A DNA stretch of 64,000 nucleotides, from the NCBI RefSeq assembly GCF_003697785.1, contig NZ_QOKZ01000004.1:310001-374000 (forward strand), written 5' to 3'. Positions 8,719 through 18,323 of the stretch are shown here, piece by piece (the first letter of the stretch is position 1; every line of letters begins with the position of its first letter). The notes below the pieces were generated by a model. That model had not been told where the DNA came from, did not search any database, and saw only the letters and a program-made list of their open reading frames with translations. A program made the translations under genes and the position numbers. The DNA comes from Paracoccus alkanivorans (lineage in GTDB: Bacteria > Pseudomonadota > Alphaproteobacteria > Rhodobacterales > Rhodobacteraceae).

Positions 8719-10041
8719 ATGAACCGCCCGCTTGCTCCCAACGATACCAGCAGCTTCTGGATGCCCTTCACGCCCAACCGGGATTTCGCCAGCGACCCGC
8801 GGCTGATCACGGCTGCGGACGGGATGTATTACACCAGCCATGACGGGCGGCAAATCATGGATGCCACGGCGGGACTGTGGTGCGTGAATGCCGGTCACAA
8901 CGCCCCGCGTATTGTCGAGGCCGTGCAAAAGCAGGTGGCAACGCTGGATTACGCGCCGCATTTCAATTTCGGCACGCCGCAAGCCTACGAGCTCTCGTCA
9001 AGACTGGCCAGCATGTTCCCCGACGGGATGGATCATGTCTTCTTTACCAACTCCGGTTCGGAGTCCGTCGATACGGCGCTGAAGATCGCCCTGCATTACC
9101 ACCGGATGCGCGGCGACGCCGCCCGCACCCGATTGATCGGGCGCGAGCGTGGCTATCACGGGGTAGGCTTCGGCGGCATCTCGGTCGGTGGTATCGTCAA
9201 GAACCGGATGCATTTCGGAACCATGCTGACCGGCGTGGATCATATCCGTCATACCCATGACCCGGAACGGAACGCCTTTTCGCGCGGCTGTCCCGAACAT
9301 GGCGCGGAACTGGCCGATGACCTGATCCGCATTGCCGAGTTGCATGATCCCTCGACCATCGCCGCCGTCATCGTCGAACCGATGGCCGGCTCAACCGGTG
9401 TGCTGCTGCCTCCCAAGGGCTATTTGCAGCGGCTGCGCGAGATCTGCGACCGCTATGGCATCCTCTTGATCTTCGACGAGGTGATTACCGCCTATGGCCG
9501 CCTTGGCCGCGCCAGCGCTTCGGAATATTTCGGGGTGAAGCCCGACATCATCACGACTGCCAAGGGGCTGACCAATGGCGTCATCCCGATGGGCGCGGTC
9601 ATCGTGGACAGCAGGATCTATAACTCGGCGATGGGAAATGCCGATGCACCGATCGAACTGTTCCACGGCTATACCTACTCGGCCCATCCAATCGCCGTCG
9701 CGGCGGCGCTGGCTTCGCTTGATACCTATCGCGAGGAGGATCTGTTCGCCCGTGCCGATGGTCTTGCGAAACGGTGGGAGGATGCCGTGCATGGCCTCAA
9801 GGGGCTGCCGCATGTCAAGGATTTGCGCAATCTTGGCCTCGTCGGCGCGATCGAACTGGAATCGCGCCCTGGCGCCCCCGGCGCACGAGCAACCGAGGCG
9901 ATGAAAGAGGCCTGGCGGCAGGGTCTGATGATCCGTGTTACCGGGGACACCATCGCCATGTCGCCGCCGCTGATCATCACCGAGGCCGAAATCGAAACCC
10001 TGTTCTCGAAGCTTGCCGGCATCCTGAAGGGAATCGACTGA
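8719..10041 (+). CDS. Class III omega-amino acid:pyruvate aminotransferase
   Basis: This is a PLP enzyme of the beta-alanine:pyruvate transaminase type. The 440-residue product has the family start (FWMPFTPNRDF), the glycine-rich cofactor region (FFTNSGSESVDTALKIAL), the Asp of LLIFDEVITAYGRLG and the Schiff-base Lys (about residue 282) in IITTAKGLTNG. The block FHGYTYSAHPIAVAAALA closes the active site. The divergent PuuR-like regulator supports a role in amine, beta-alanine or polyamine-derived amino group transfer. The precise amino donor is not determined by sequence. Confidence 0.9.
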   Translation: MNRPLAPNDTSSFWMPFTPNRDFASDPRLITAADGMYYTSHDGRQIMDATAGLWCVNAGHNAPRIVEAVQKQVATLDYAPHFNFGTPQAYELSSRLASMFPDGMDHVFFTNSGSESVDTALKIALHYHRMRGDAARTRLIGRERGYHGVGFGGISVGGIVKNRMHFGTMLTGVDHIRHTHDPERNAFSRGCPEHGAELADDLIRIAELHDPSTIAAVIVEPMAGSTGVLLPPKGYLQRLREICDRYGILLIFDEVITAYGRLGRASASEYFGVKPDIITTAKGLTNGVIPMGAVIVDSRIYNSAMGNADAPIELFHGYTYSAHPIAVAAALASLDTYREEDLFARADGLAKRWEDAVHGLKGLPHVKDLRNLGLVGAIELESRPGAPGARATEAMKEAWRQGLMIRVTGDTIAMSPPLIITEAEIETLFSKLAGILKGID

Positions 10042-10336
10042 CACGGTTATCCGTCGCCGTGCCGTTGCTCGCGCAAGCGAGGATTTTCGGCGGACCATCG
10101 GTGGCGGAAAGCATTTCGATTTGCGGGCGGTATTGAGTGGGGCCAATCATCGGGTTCTGGCCGGGATCAGACCTCTGTTCCCGAAGCTTGACAGTTTTGC
10201 CGTGCTTTTCAGGAACGCGACTGAAGCCCGGCAAAGCGCGGCTGCCGGTCGATGACCGTGCCGTTCCTCGATAACGACCGCGCGCTGCATGAGTTCGGCC
10301 GGATATGGCTTGCTTACCGCAAACCCATCACAGGTG

Positions 10337-11983
10337 TCACCCGTTCTCCTTCGGCACCATGGCAAAGCTGTCGATCTGCGCTCTGTCCCAATATTTTGCA
10401 AAGGCGGGATGCCGCACCTCTCCGGATAAAAGCTCTCCCGGCTTCAGCCAGTCATACAGGCTGGCCGCCGACCTGACCTCGCGCGGACTGGTGCGGATCA
10501 TCAGGTGGTGGGGTGTGAACTCGTCGGGATGCCGCAGCCCCGAACTCTCACAGGCCTCCTTCAGCGCATGCATGGTTCCCGCATGGAACCGCGCAGCCCG
10601 TGCGGCCTTGTCAGGAACCACCAGCGCCCGATAACGGTCGCTGTCCTGGGTGGTGATGCCGGTCGGGCATTTGCCGGTATGACAGGCCTGCGCCTGAATG
10701 CAACCGATGGCAAACATGAAGCCTCGCGCCATGTTCACACCGTCCGCTCCCAATGCAGAGATCCGGCAGATATCAAATGCGGTAATGATCTTGGCAGAGG
10801 CGATCAGTTTGATCCGATCCCTGATATCAAGCCCAACCAATGTGTTATGAACAAGCATCAACCCTTCGCGCAGCGGTGCGCCCTTGTGGTCTGCGAACTC
10901 GACCGGAGCCGCACCGGTGCCGCCCTCGCCACCATCGACGGTGATGAAATCGGGCGTGATCCCCGTCTCGCGAAAGGCCTTGGCCATGGCGAACCATTCC
11001 CACGGATGCCCCACGCAAAGCTTGATCCCCACCGGCTTGCCGCCCGACAGGTCGCGCAACTGGCGGATGAACCCGCATAATCCTCTCGGCGTAGAGAAAA
11101 CCGAATGCGAGGACGGGCTTATGCAATCCTCGCCCACGGGAATCCCCCGCGCCTCGGCGATGGGCTCTGTCACTTTCGGCCCCGGAAGGATGCCGCCATG
11201 ACCGGGCTTGGCACCCTGGCTCAGCTTGATCTCGATCATCTTCACCGCATGATCTGCGGCGATCTCGGCAAACCGTTCGGGATTGAAACTGCCATCGGGA
11301 TGGCGGCAGCCGAAATAGCCAGAGCCGATCTGCCAGACCAGATCGCCGCCCATCCTGTGGAAGCGCGAGATGGAACCTTCGCCCGTGGTATGGGCGAATC
11401 CGCCCGCCTTGGCCGCCCGGTTCAGCGCCTCGATCGCGTTGGGCGACAGCGCACCATAGGACATGCCCGAGATATTCACCACCGAACTGTCATAGGGTTG
11501 CTTGCAATCCGGACCTCCGATGCGAATACGGAAATCCTGGCTGCCCAGATGTGTTGTCGCCACTGAATGGTTCAGCCATTCGTAGCCGTCGCCATAGACA
11601 TCGCACAGCGTGCCAAAGGGCCGCACACCCTCGATACCCTTCGCCCGACGATAAACAACGGCACGCTGTTCGCGCGAAAAAGGGGTTTCGTCGTGATCGT
11701 TCTCGACGAAATATTGCCGGATCTCGGGGCGGAAATGCTCGAGCAGATAACGCATTCTCGATGCAAGTGGGTAGTTTCGCATCAAGGCATGGCTGGTCTG
11801 GTTCAGGTCGTAGATCCCGATACAGGTGCCCGTCAGTCCCAGCAGGATCAGCAAAACACCCAGAACCGGTGCAATCCCGATCAGGGCAAACCCCAGGGGC
11901 ATCATCAGAATGACGATAATGAAAGGCAGGTAACGTTCATAATACCGAGCGCGTTCGACCGCGCTCGTGAATTTCAATCGCAT
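10337..11983 (-). CDS. Membrane-anchored FMN-binding glutamate synthase-like protein
   Basis: The 548-residue protein has two hydrophobic segments near the N-terminus (residues about 17-60) followed by a GltS FMN/Fe-S barrel. Visible blocks are SVVNISGMSYGALSPNAIEAL, KPGHGGILPGPKVT, DFITVDGGEGGTGAAP and the 3Fe-4S motif Cys-x5-Cys-x4-Cys in CIQAQACHTGKCPTGI. It lacks the glutaminase domain and C-terminal helix of true glutamate synthase. Such stand-alone proteins are common but poorly characterised. It lies downstream of an FAD-linked oxidase in the same direction, with 67 bases between them. Confidence 0.85.
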   Translation of the reverse strand: MRLKFTSAVERARYYERYLPFIIVILMMPLGFALIGIAPVLGVLLILLGLTGTCIGIYDLNQTSHALMRNYPLASRMRYLLEHFRPEIRQYFVENDHDETPFSREQRAVVYRRAKGIEGVRPFGTLCDVYGDGYEWLNHSVATTHLGSQDFRIRIGGPDCKQPYDSSVVNISGMSYGALSPNAIEALNRAAKAGGFAHTTGEGSISRFHRMGGDLVWQIGSGYFGCRHPDGSFNPERFAEIAADHAVKMIEIKLSQGAKPGHGGILPGPKVTEPIAEARGIPVGEDCISPSSHSVFSTPRGLCGFIRQLRDLSGGKPVGIKLCVGHPWEWFAMAKAFRETGITPDFITVDGGEGGTGAAPVEFADHKGAPLREGLMLVHNTLVGLDIRDRIKLIASAKIITAFDICRISALGADGVNMARGFMFAIGCIQAQACHTGKCPTGITTQDSDRYRALVVPDKAARAARFHAGTMHALKEACESSGLRHPDEFTPHHLMIRTSPREVRSAASLYDWLKPGELLSGEVRHPAFAKYWDRAQIDSFAMVPKENG

Positions 11984-12050
11984 GGTCTCCTCCCGTTTAT
12001 TGGCCGAGCATGACTCAAGCCTAGGCGGAGATTAAGAAAAAAACGGTGTG

Positions 12051-13460
12051 TTATGTGGGCATAGGTAAAATTGCTCCCGGATTCATGATACCCGCAGGAT
12101 CCAATGCCTGCTTGATCGCCCGCATCGCGGCCAGCCGCGCGGGATCGCCCCAACGTGCCAGATCGCCGGTTTTCAGGCGGCCGACGCCATGTTCAGCCGA
12201 GAACGAGCCCCCCCGCGTCACGACCATCTCGTGGATGCGTCCGGACAGTTCCCGGCGGAGATCGTCGTATTCGTCACGATGCCGTCCTCTTGCGGGAAAC
12301 AGGTTGTAATGCAGATTGCCATCACCCAGATGGCCAAAACAGTTGATCCGCATATCCCCCATCGATGCCAGTATCGCCCCTGCATCGCGGATGAACCCGG
12401 CAATCTCGGACAATGGCAGGCTGATATCATGGCTGGCAATGGCTCCGACAGCGCGATTGGCCTCGGGAATATGTTCGCGCATGCTCCAGAACTCTGCCGC
12501 CTGCTGCCCCGATTGAGCGATCACCCCGTCGCTGACCAGCCCGGCCTCTGCACCGGCGACGAACAGGCCCTCCAGCGCCGCATCGGCTGCCAGGCCTGCG
12601 GGAAGCCCCACCTCGACCAGCACCATCCATTCGGGGCGCGGATCGAGGGGTTGCCGGACCTGCGGGAAATGATCGGCCAGAAAGTCCAGCCCTTCCCCGG
12701 CGATCAGTTCGAATGCCGTCACGCCGCCTGCCATGCGGGCTTGCGCCAGAGACAGCAATTGCAATGCCGCTTCGGGGCTTTCCACCACCAGCATGGCAAC
12801 CCCGGTCTCTGCCGGAACCGGGGCCAGCGCCAGCGAGGCGGCCGTGATCACCCCGAGGGTTCCTTCTGCCCCGATCAACAGGTCGCGCAGGTCGTAACCG
12901 GTATTGTCCTTTCGCAACCTTTTGAGATCATGCATGATTTCTCCGGAAGGCAAAACAGCCTCCACACCAAGGCACAATGCCCGCGCGTTTCCATAACGCA
13001 ACACGTTGACACCGCCCGCATTGGTCGAGAGCACCCCGCCGATCTGCGCCGTCCCCTGCGCCGCAAGCGAAAGTGGAAACTGCCGCCCTACCCCGGCCGC
13101 CGCATCACGTGCCTGCTGCAGGGTCGCACCGGCTTCGGCCAGCATCACGCCCTCATCGGCATAAAGCCCACGGATCGCCGTCATTCGCTCCAGCGACAAA
13201 ACAAGCGGTGCGGGCCCTTCGGGCATTATCTGTCCGCCGACAAGCCCTGTTCCACCGCCGCGCGGCACGACAGGCACCCGCATCTCCGCACAGGCGCGCA
13301 CCACCGCCGCCGCCTCTTCGACATCACGCGGCGCAGCGACCAACCCGGCCTGTCCGAAATAGCGCCCCCTCGGTTCTTCAAGATAGGCGGGCGAAACCTC
13401 GCGCAGCACACCCTTTGGCAGGCGCGCGGCCAGGCTTTCATCGGCGGGGTTCAGGGTCAT
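12051..13460 (-). CDS. FAD-linked D-2-hydroxyacid dehydrogenase/oxidase (GlcD/D2HGDH type)
   Basis: The 469-residue flavoprotein belongs to the FAD-binding-4/FAD-oxidase-C group. It has the pyrophosphate loop VPVVPRGGGTGLVGGQIM, the NTGYDLRDLLIGAEGTLGVIT block, the metal/substrate histidines in FGHLGDGNLHYN, and the terminal SAEHGVGRLK. Relatives oxidise glycolate, D-lactate or D-2-hydroxyglutarate; the substrate cannot be chosen from sequence alone. The ATG start has AAGGAGA upstream. It begins 29 bases after the acetyltransferase gene, so it probably shares its transcript. Confidence 0.87.
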   Translation of the reverse strand: MTLNPADESLAARLPKGVLREVSPAYLEEPRGRYFGQAGLVAAPRDVEEAAAVVRACAEMRVPVVPRGGGTGLVGGQIMPEGPAPLVLSLERMTAIRGLYADEGVMLAEAGATLQQARDAAAGVGRQFPLSLAAQGTAQIGGVLSTNAGGVNVLRYGNARALCLGVEAVLPSGEIMHDLKRLRKDNTGYDLRDLLIGAEGTLGVITAASLALAPVPAETGVAMLVVESPEAALQLLSLAQARMAGGVTAFELIAGEGLDFLADHFPQVRQPLDPRPEWMVLVEVGLPAGLAADAALEGLFVAGAEAGLVSDGVIAQSGQQAAEFWSMREHIPEANRAVGAIASHDISLPLSEIAGFIRDAGAILASMGDMRINCFGHLGDGNLHYNLFPARGRHRDEYDDLRRELSGRIHEMVVTRGGSFSAEHGVGRLKTGDLARWGDPARLAAMRAIKQALDPAGIMNPGAILPMPT

Positions 13461-13489
13461 TGCTGCTTCTCCTTCCAGTTCCCGGCACG

Positions 13490-14071
13490 TCAACGCGCCT
13501 CGCTGCGCCCTCGCCGGTCACTCCGCAGGTTGGCGTAGAGCACGTGATTTCGCCAGCGTCCGTTGATCTGCAAATAGCTTTGCGCGACGCCTTCATATTT
13601 GAAGCCCGACCGCTCCAGCACTCCCCGTGAAGCGGCATTTTCCGGCAAGCAGGCAGCCTCGATCCGGGACAGGTCCAGCGTGGTGAAGGCGTGATGCACC
13701 AGCGCCCCGATCGCCTCGCGCATATAACCCTGACGCGCAAAGGGTTTGCCGATCCAATAGCCGATGGTCCCGGTCTGTGCGGGACCACGGCGAATATTGT
13801 CCAGCGTGATCGCCCCCAACAGCACCCCGTCACGGCGCAACAGGAACAGTGGCAGGGCTGTGCCCCCCTTGCTGGCACGTGCGGCCCAGTAGACGCGGTT
13901 GGTAAAGCTCTTGCGCGTCAGGTGGTCCGGGGACCAGACCGGCTCCCACGGGGTCAGGAAATCGCGGCTCTCGATGCGCAGCGCAGACCAGGCATTGAAA
14001 TCCGAATGGGCGGGAAGCCGCAACACGATCCGCTCGGTTTCCAGCCGGACGGGGCGTCGCCGCAGGAACAT
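13490..14071 (-). CDS. GNAT acetyltransferase, RimJ-like
   Basis: This 193-residue protein has the full RimI/RimJ-type fold. It starts with LETERIVLRLP, contains the acetyl-CoA loop region IGYWIGKPFARQGYMREAI, and ends with NAASRGVLERSGFKYEGVA. RimJ and its relatives acetylate the N-terminus of ribosomal protein S5 or other proteins. Its start overlaps the stop of the M16 peptidase gene by one base. The protein substrate here is not known. Confidence 0.85.
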   Translation of the reverse strand: MFLRRRPVRLETERIVLRLPAHSDFNAWSALRIESRDFLTPWEPVWSPDHLTRKSFTNRVYWAARASKGGTALPLFLLRRDGVLLGAITLDNIRRGPAQTGTIGYWIGKPFARQGYMREAIGALVHHAFTTLDLSRIEAACLPENAASRGVLERSGFKYEGVAQSYLQINGRWRNHVLYANLRSDRRGRSEAR

Positions 14072-15345
14072 CAGGCGGCAAGCCGTTCTGCCAGCGCCTC
14101 GCGCGAGGGCGCCTGATCGACGGGACCGTAAAGCGCAAGCGCCGGGCGCGACTGACCGATCAGCCGCTCGGCATGGGCACGGACATCGGCAAGGCTGACC
14201 GAGGCGATCCGCTCGGCCACCTCGGCGGGGTCCATCACCCTGCCCCAGATGGCCAGGACCCGCGCGATCCGCTCGGCCTGCGCCGAAGGGCTTTCCAGTC
14301 CCATCAGCAGCCCCGCGCGCAGTTGCGCCTTGGCGCGGGCCACCTCGGCCTCCGAGATGTCTCCGGCGGCCCGCCTGATCTCGTCGATGGTGAGATTGGC
14401 CAGATCGGCGATATCCTCGCTCCCGGTTCCGGCATAAATCGTCATCATGCCGGTATCGTCATGGAAGCCCGACTGCGCGAAGATCGTATAGCACAGCCCG
14501 TGTTCTTCCCGGATTTTCTGGAACAGGCGCGAGGACATGCCACCACCAAGCGCCGCCGAGAATATCTGCGCCGCATAGAAATCCGGCGCAAGATATCCCG
14601 GCCCTTCCAGCGCCAGGGCAAAATGAGCCTGCTCCAGTTTCTTGATCCGCCGCATCTCGCGCCCCTGCCAGACGGCGCCTTCACGCGGGGCTTGCAGGAT
14701 CGGGGCCAGATGACCGAAAGCCGCCTCGGCCAGCCGGACCATGCGGTCGTGATCCACGGCCCCCGCCGCCGCCACGATCATCTGGCCAGGGCCGTAATTC
14801 TCGGCAACGAACCCGGCCAGATCGGTGCGGCCAAAGCGGCTGACCCGCTCGGCCGGGCCAAGGATCGGGCGGCCGATGGCCTGATCGGGATAGGCGGCCT
14901 CTTGCAGCCAATCGAAGATCACGTCGTCGGGCGTGTCCAGAGACTGCCCGATTTCCTGCAGGATCACGCCACGCTCGACCTCGATCTCCCGCTCATCGAA
15001 AACCGGATTCAGTACGATATCCGAGATCACGTCGAAGGCCAGATCGACGTCATCCTCAAGCACCCGCACATAATAGGCAGTCGCATCGCGCGAGGTATAG
15101 GCGTTGATGAAGCCGCCCACATCCTCGATCGCCTCGGCGATCTGCAAGGCGCTGCGGGTTCTGGTGCCCTTGAAGGCCATATGCTCCAGGAAATGGGCGA
15201 CACCGTTCTGTTCGACCCGCTCGTTCCGTCCGCCCGCGCTGACCCATATGCCAAGAGCCGTGGAGTGCAGCCCCGGCATCTCGCGTGTCGCGATACGTAA
15301 TCCGTTGGGCAGGGTGGTCAGGCGCAGGTGGGGGTCGGTGGTCAA
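14071..15345 (-). CDS. M16 zinc peptidase, mitochondrial-processing-peptidase-like
   Basis: The 424-residue protein is of the M16B class. The inverted zinc motif HxxEH is seen in NGVAHFLEHMAFKGT, with the distal Glu in EVERGVILQEIGQS. One catalytic half and one non-catalytic half are recognisable, as in the alphaproteobacterial ancestors of mitochondrial processing peptidase beta. No signal peptide is present, so it is likely cytoplasmic. Its start overlaps the thrC stop by four bases, an arrangement common in Rhodobacteraceae. Confidence 0.92.
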   Translation of the reverse strand: MTTDPHLRLTTLPNGLRIATREMPGLHSTALGIWVSAGGRNERVEQNGVAHFLEHMAFKGTRTRSALQIAEAIEDVGGFINAYTSRDATAYYVRVLEDDVDLAFDVISDIVLNPVFDEREIEVERGVILQEIGQSLDTPDDVIFDWLQEAAYPDQAIGRPILGPAERVSRFGRTDLAGFVAENYGPGQMIVAAAGAVDHDRMVRLAEAAFGHLAPILQAPREGAVWQGREMRRIKKLEQAHFALALEGPGYLAPDFYAAQIFSAALGGGMSSRLFQKIREEHGLCYTIFAQSGFHDDTGMMTIYAGTGSEDIADLANLTIDEIRRAAGDISEAEVARAKAQLRAGLLMGLESPSAQAERIARVLAIWGRVMDPAEVAERIASVSLADVRAHAERLIGQSRPALALYGPVDQAPSREALAERLAA

Positions 15346-16724
15346 TTCGTTCTCCGTTCCAGGATCAGTGATTTCAGCGCGTTTACATCATTTTCAACGC
15401 GAGTCACAGTTTCGGGCAGATCAAACAGGTTCGCCATGTGCGAGGGCAGTTCCGGCCGGACACCCACCGCCTGCTCGACCGCGTCAGGGAACTTCGCCGG
15501 ATGCGCGGTTGCCAGGGTTACCATCGGCACGCCCGGCTCGATATTCTGCCGCGCAACCGCCGCCCCGACGGCACTGTGCGGGCACAGGATCTCGCCCGTC
15601 TCCTCGCGGATAGTGTGGATCATCGCCAGCGTCTCGTCCTCGGACACCCGGCCCGAGCCGTAGAGTTCGCGCAGCGCCTGCAAGGCGCCCTGGCTGATCG
15701 TGAAGCCGCCCGATTTCAGCTCTTCCATGATCTGCCGGATGGCCCCGGCATCCTTGCCATAGGCCAGATACAGTGCCCGCTCGAAATTCGAACTGACCTG
15801 GATATCCATCGAGGGCGAGATCGAAGGCTCGACCGTGCCGATCCGGTATTCACCGGTGGTCAAGGCCCGGTGCAGGATGTCGTTCTGGTTCGTCGCCACG
15901 ATCAGCCGGCGAATCGGCAGCCCCATCTCGCGGGCGAAGGACCCCGCCAGGATGTCACCGAAATTGCCGGTCGGGACGGTGAAATCCAGCTCGCGATGCG
16001 GCGCGCCAAGGCTGACCGCCGCAGTAAAGTAATAGACGACCTGCGCGACCACACGCGCCCAGTTGATGCTGTTCACGCCCGCCAGCCCGACAGAATCGCG
16101 GAAGTCGTGGTCGTTGAACAGATCCTTCAGCCGCGCCTGACAATCGTCGAAATGCCCGGCAACGGCCAGCGCATGGACATTGGCGGCGTCCGGCGTGGTC
16201 ATCTGCCTGCGCTGCACCTCGCTGACCCGGCCATGCGGGAACATGATGAACACGTCGACATTGCCGATGCCCCGGAACGCCTCGATTGCGGCCGAGCCGG
16301 TATCGCCCGAGGTGGCGCCGACGATGGTGATCCGCTGCCCCGACCGCTTCAGCGCGATCTCGAAGAGCTGCGCGATCAGTTGCATCGCGAAATCCTTGAA
16401 GGCCAGCGTCGGGCCATGGAACAGCTCCAGCAGGTGATGGCCGGGGGCGAGCTGTTTAAGCGGTGCGCGGGCAGCATGGGCAATCCGGGCATAGGCGCGG
16501 TCAATCGCGCCGCGCAGTTCATCCTCGGCAAAGCAGTCGCCTGTATAGGGGCGGATGACGCGATAGGCGACCTCTTCATAAGGCAGCCCCTCCAGCGCGG
16601 CGATATCGTCCATGACCGGCACGGTTTCGGGCAGATACAGCCCGCCGTCGCGCGCCAGCCCCGACAGCATCGCCTGTTCAAAGTTCAATACCGGGGCCTC
16701 TCCCCGCGTCGAGACGTAACGCAT
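15342..16724 (-). CDS. thrC: Threonine synthase
   Basis: ThrC converts O-phosphohomoserine to threonine with PLP. The 460-residue product has the family start MRYVSTRGEAP, the Schiff-base Lys at residue 110 in GPTLAFKDFAMQ, the phosphate-binding block VGATSGDTGSAAIEAFRG, and VPTGNFGDILAGSFA. A second ATG lies two codons upstream. It sits between surf1 and the M16 peptidase gene and is the main metabolic member of this otherwise mixed operon. Nothing about it is unusual. Confidence 0.96.
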   Translation of the reverse strand: MRYVSTRGEAPVLNFEQAMLSGLARDGGLYLPETVPVMDDIAALEGLPYEEVAYRVIRPYTGDCFAEDELRGAIDRAYARIAHAARAPLKQLAPGHHLLELFHGPTLAFKDFAMQLIAQLFEIALKRSGQRITIVGATSGDTGSAAIEAFRGIGNVDVFIMFPHGRVSEVQRRQMTTPDAANVHALAVAGHFDDCQARLKDLFNDHDFRDSVGLAGVNSINWARVVAQVVYYFTAAVSLGAPHRELDFTVPTGNFGDILAGSFAREMGLPIRRLIVATNQNDILHRALTTGEYRIGTVEPSISPSMDIQVSSNFERALYLAYGKDAGAIRQIMEELKSGGFTISQGALQALRELYGSGRVSEDETLAMIHTIREETGEILCPHSAVGAAVARQNIEPGVPMVTLATAHPAKFPDAVEQAVGVRPELPSHMANLFDLPETVTRVENDVNALKSLILERRTN

Positions 16725-16734
16725 CACCAATCCT

Positions 16735-17406
16735 TCAATATGTCCGCTGCCTGATACGCCAGATCAGCGCGGCTGTCATCCCTGCCCAGACAACGGCAAT
16801 CATGAACCATTGCATGGCATAGGACAGGTGGTTGTTCGGGATCCCCTCGATGGCGACAGGAATGGGTTCGACCCCCTGTGCATCGCCCTCGACGGAACTG
16901 GCCACGACAAGGATGGGCCGGGTCTTCAGCGCATCGGCCATGGCGGGAACGTCGCGGGCGAACCAGATATTCTCGTCAAGATTGGGTGCCGGGGTCGAGC
17001 CGTTTTTCTCGTCTGGCCAATGCAGGTTGCCGCGAATGGTCAGCCGGACCGGACCGCGCTCGACCTGACGTGCCTCTTGCGGAACGAAACCGCGGTCAAC
17101 CATGATCTCCCGCCCGTCATTGGTGATGAAGCGCGAGACGATCTGGTAACCGCCGCCCTGCTCCTTGGTGTGGGACAGCAGGTCGATCTCATCGCCCGTC
17201 GTGGTGCCGCTGACCGTGACCGGCATGTATTTCATTGATGGATCGATCTTCGCCGGCAAGGGCACTGCCGGCGCGTCTATCTGCGCCTGGATCTCGGCCA
17301 GCATCTCCTCTTTCCATTCCAGCCGCTGCAATTGCCAGATGCCAAGGCCGACCAGAATGGCGCAACCGATCACGCCAAGGATCAGTGGAAAGAGATAGCG
17401 GCGCAT
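16735..17406 (-). CDS. surf1: SURF1-family cytochrome oxidase assembly protein
   Basis: SURF1 helps insert haem a into subunit I of cytochrome c oxidase. The 223-residue protein has the classic plan: one N-terminal membrane helix ending GLGIWQLQRLEWK, a periplasmic domain with VDRGFVPQ, and a C-terminal helix beginning LSYAMQWFMIAVVWAG. The start was set at MRRYLFP because the longer frame adds a non-hydrophobic extension. It follows ctaE but is separated by a strong terminator, and it heads the thrC operon. Confidence 0.92.
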   Translation of the reverse strand: MRRYLFPLILGVIGCAILVGLGIWQLQRLEWKEEMLAEIQAQIDAPAVPLPAKIDPSMKYMPVTVSGTTTGDEIDLLSHTKEQGGGYQIVSRFITNDGREIMVDRGFVPQEARQVERGPVRLTIRGNLHWPDEKNGSTPAPNLDENIWFARDVPAMADALKTRPILVVASSVEGDAQGVEPIPVAIEGIPNNHLSYAMQWFMIAVVWAGMTAALIWRIRQRTY

Positions 17407-17440
17407 GGGAGATGGAAAGCCTTCGATGCAGATAAAACCC

Positions 17441-17475
17441 AAATGAAAACGCGCGGGGATTCGACCCCGCGCGTC
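17441..17475 (-). terminator. Strong intrinsic terminator between ctaE and surf1
   Basis: A perfect ten-base inverted repeat (ACGCGCGGGG at 17449-17458 and its complement at 17465-17474) encloses a six-base loop. On the minus strand it is followed by a T-rich run (TTTCATTT). It starts about 20 bases after the ctaE stop, so it should end most cta transcripts before surf1. Confidence 0.85.
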
Positions 17476-17496
17476 AAGCTATTACCGGTGGGGAGA

Positions 17497-18297
17497 TCAG
17501 CTGCCCCAGATATAGATCACGGCAAACAGGAACAGCCAGACCACGTCGACGAAGTGCCAATACCAGGCGGCGGCCTCGAAGCCGACATGTTGCTCTTGCG
17601 TCATCTGCCCTTTCTTGAAGCGGAGAAGGCAGACCAGCAGGAAGATCGTGCCGATGATGACATGCAGACCATGAAAGCCCGTGGCCAGGAAGAACGCGCC
17701 GGCATAGGCGGTATCGGCCAGGCCGAACTGCGCATGGCTGTATTCATAAGCCTGCAACACGGTGAAGAATGCGCCGAGCACGACCGCAACGATCAGGCCG
17801 TTGATGGTGGTCTTGCGGTCCCCCTCATGCACCCAGGCATGGTGCGCCCATGTCACGGCGACCCCCGACAGCAGCAGGATCAGCGTGTTGATGAAGGGCA
17901 GATGCCAGGGATCGAAGGTCACGATTCCTTCGGGCGGCCAGACGCCATCCTTGAGCGGGCTTTCCGGTCCCATCGGATACATCGCGTTCTTGATGAAATT
18001 CCAGAACCAGGCGACGAAGAACATCACCTCGGAAATGATGAACAGGATGAACCCGTATTGCAGCCCGATGCGGACAACCGGAGTATGATCGCCGGTCTCG
18101 CCCTCGCGGATCACATCGGCCCACCAGCTATACATGACATAGAGAACGCCGACGAAGCCGATCAGGAACATCCAGGGGCCGTGATCCTGCATCCACATGA
18201 CGGCGCCAAACAGCATGATGAAGGCCGAAACCGCACCGATGAAGGGCCAGATGGAGGGCGGAAGAATATGATAATCGTGGTTCTTTGCGTGCGCCAT
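17497..18297 (-). CDS. ctaE: Cytochrome c oxidase subunit III
   Basis: The 266-residue, seven-helix protein is subunit III of the aa3-type oxidase. Family blocks include [19 protein letters not shown], the phospholipid-binding [17 protein letters not shown], and [16 protein letters not shown] [16 protein letters not shown]. It starts [19 protein letters not shown], very close to the Paracoccus sequence. It is the last gene of the cta operon and is followed by a strong terminator. Confidence 0.97.
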   Translation of the reverse strand: MAHAKNHDYHILPPSIWPFIGAVSAFIMLFGAVMWMQDHGPWMFLIGFVGVLYVMYSWWADVIREGETGDHTPVVRIGLQYGFILFIISEVMFFVAWFWNFIKNAMYPMGPESPLKDGVWPPEGIVTFDPWHLPFINTLILLLSGVAVTWAHHAWVHEGDRKTTINGLIVAVVLGAFFTVLQAYEYSHAQFGLADTAYAGAFFLATGFHGLHVIIGTIFLLVCLLRFKKGQMTQEQHVGFEAAAWYWHFVDVVWLFLFAVIYIWGS

Positions 18298-18323
18298 ATG
18301 TGAGTCCCCGTCGGCTCCTCAGA

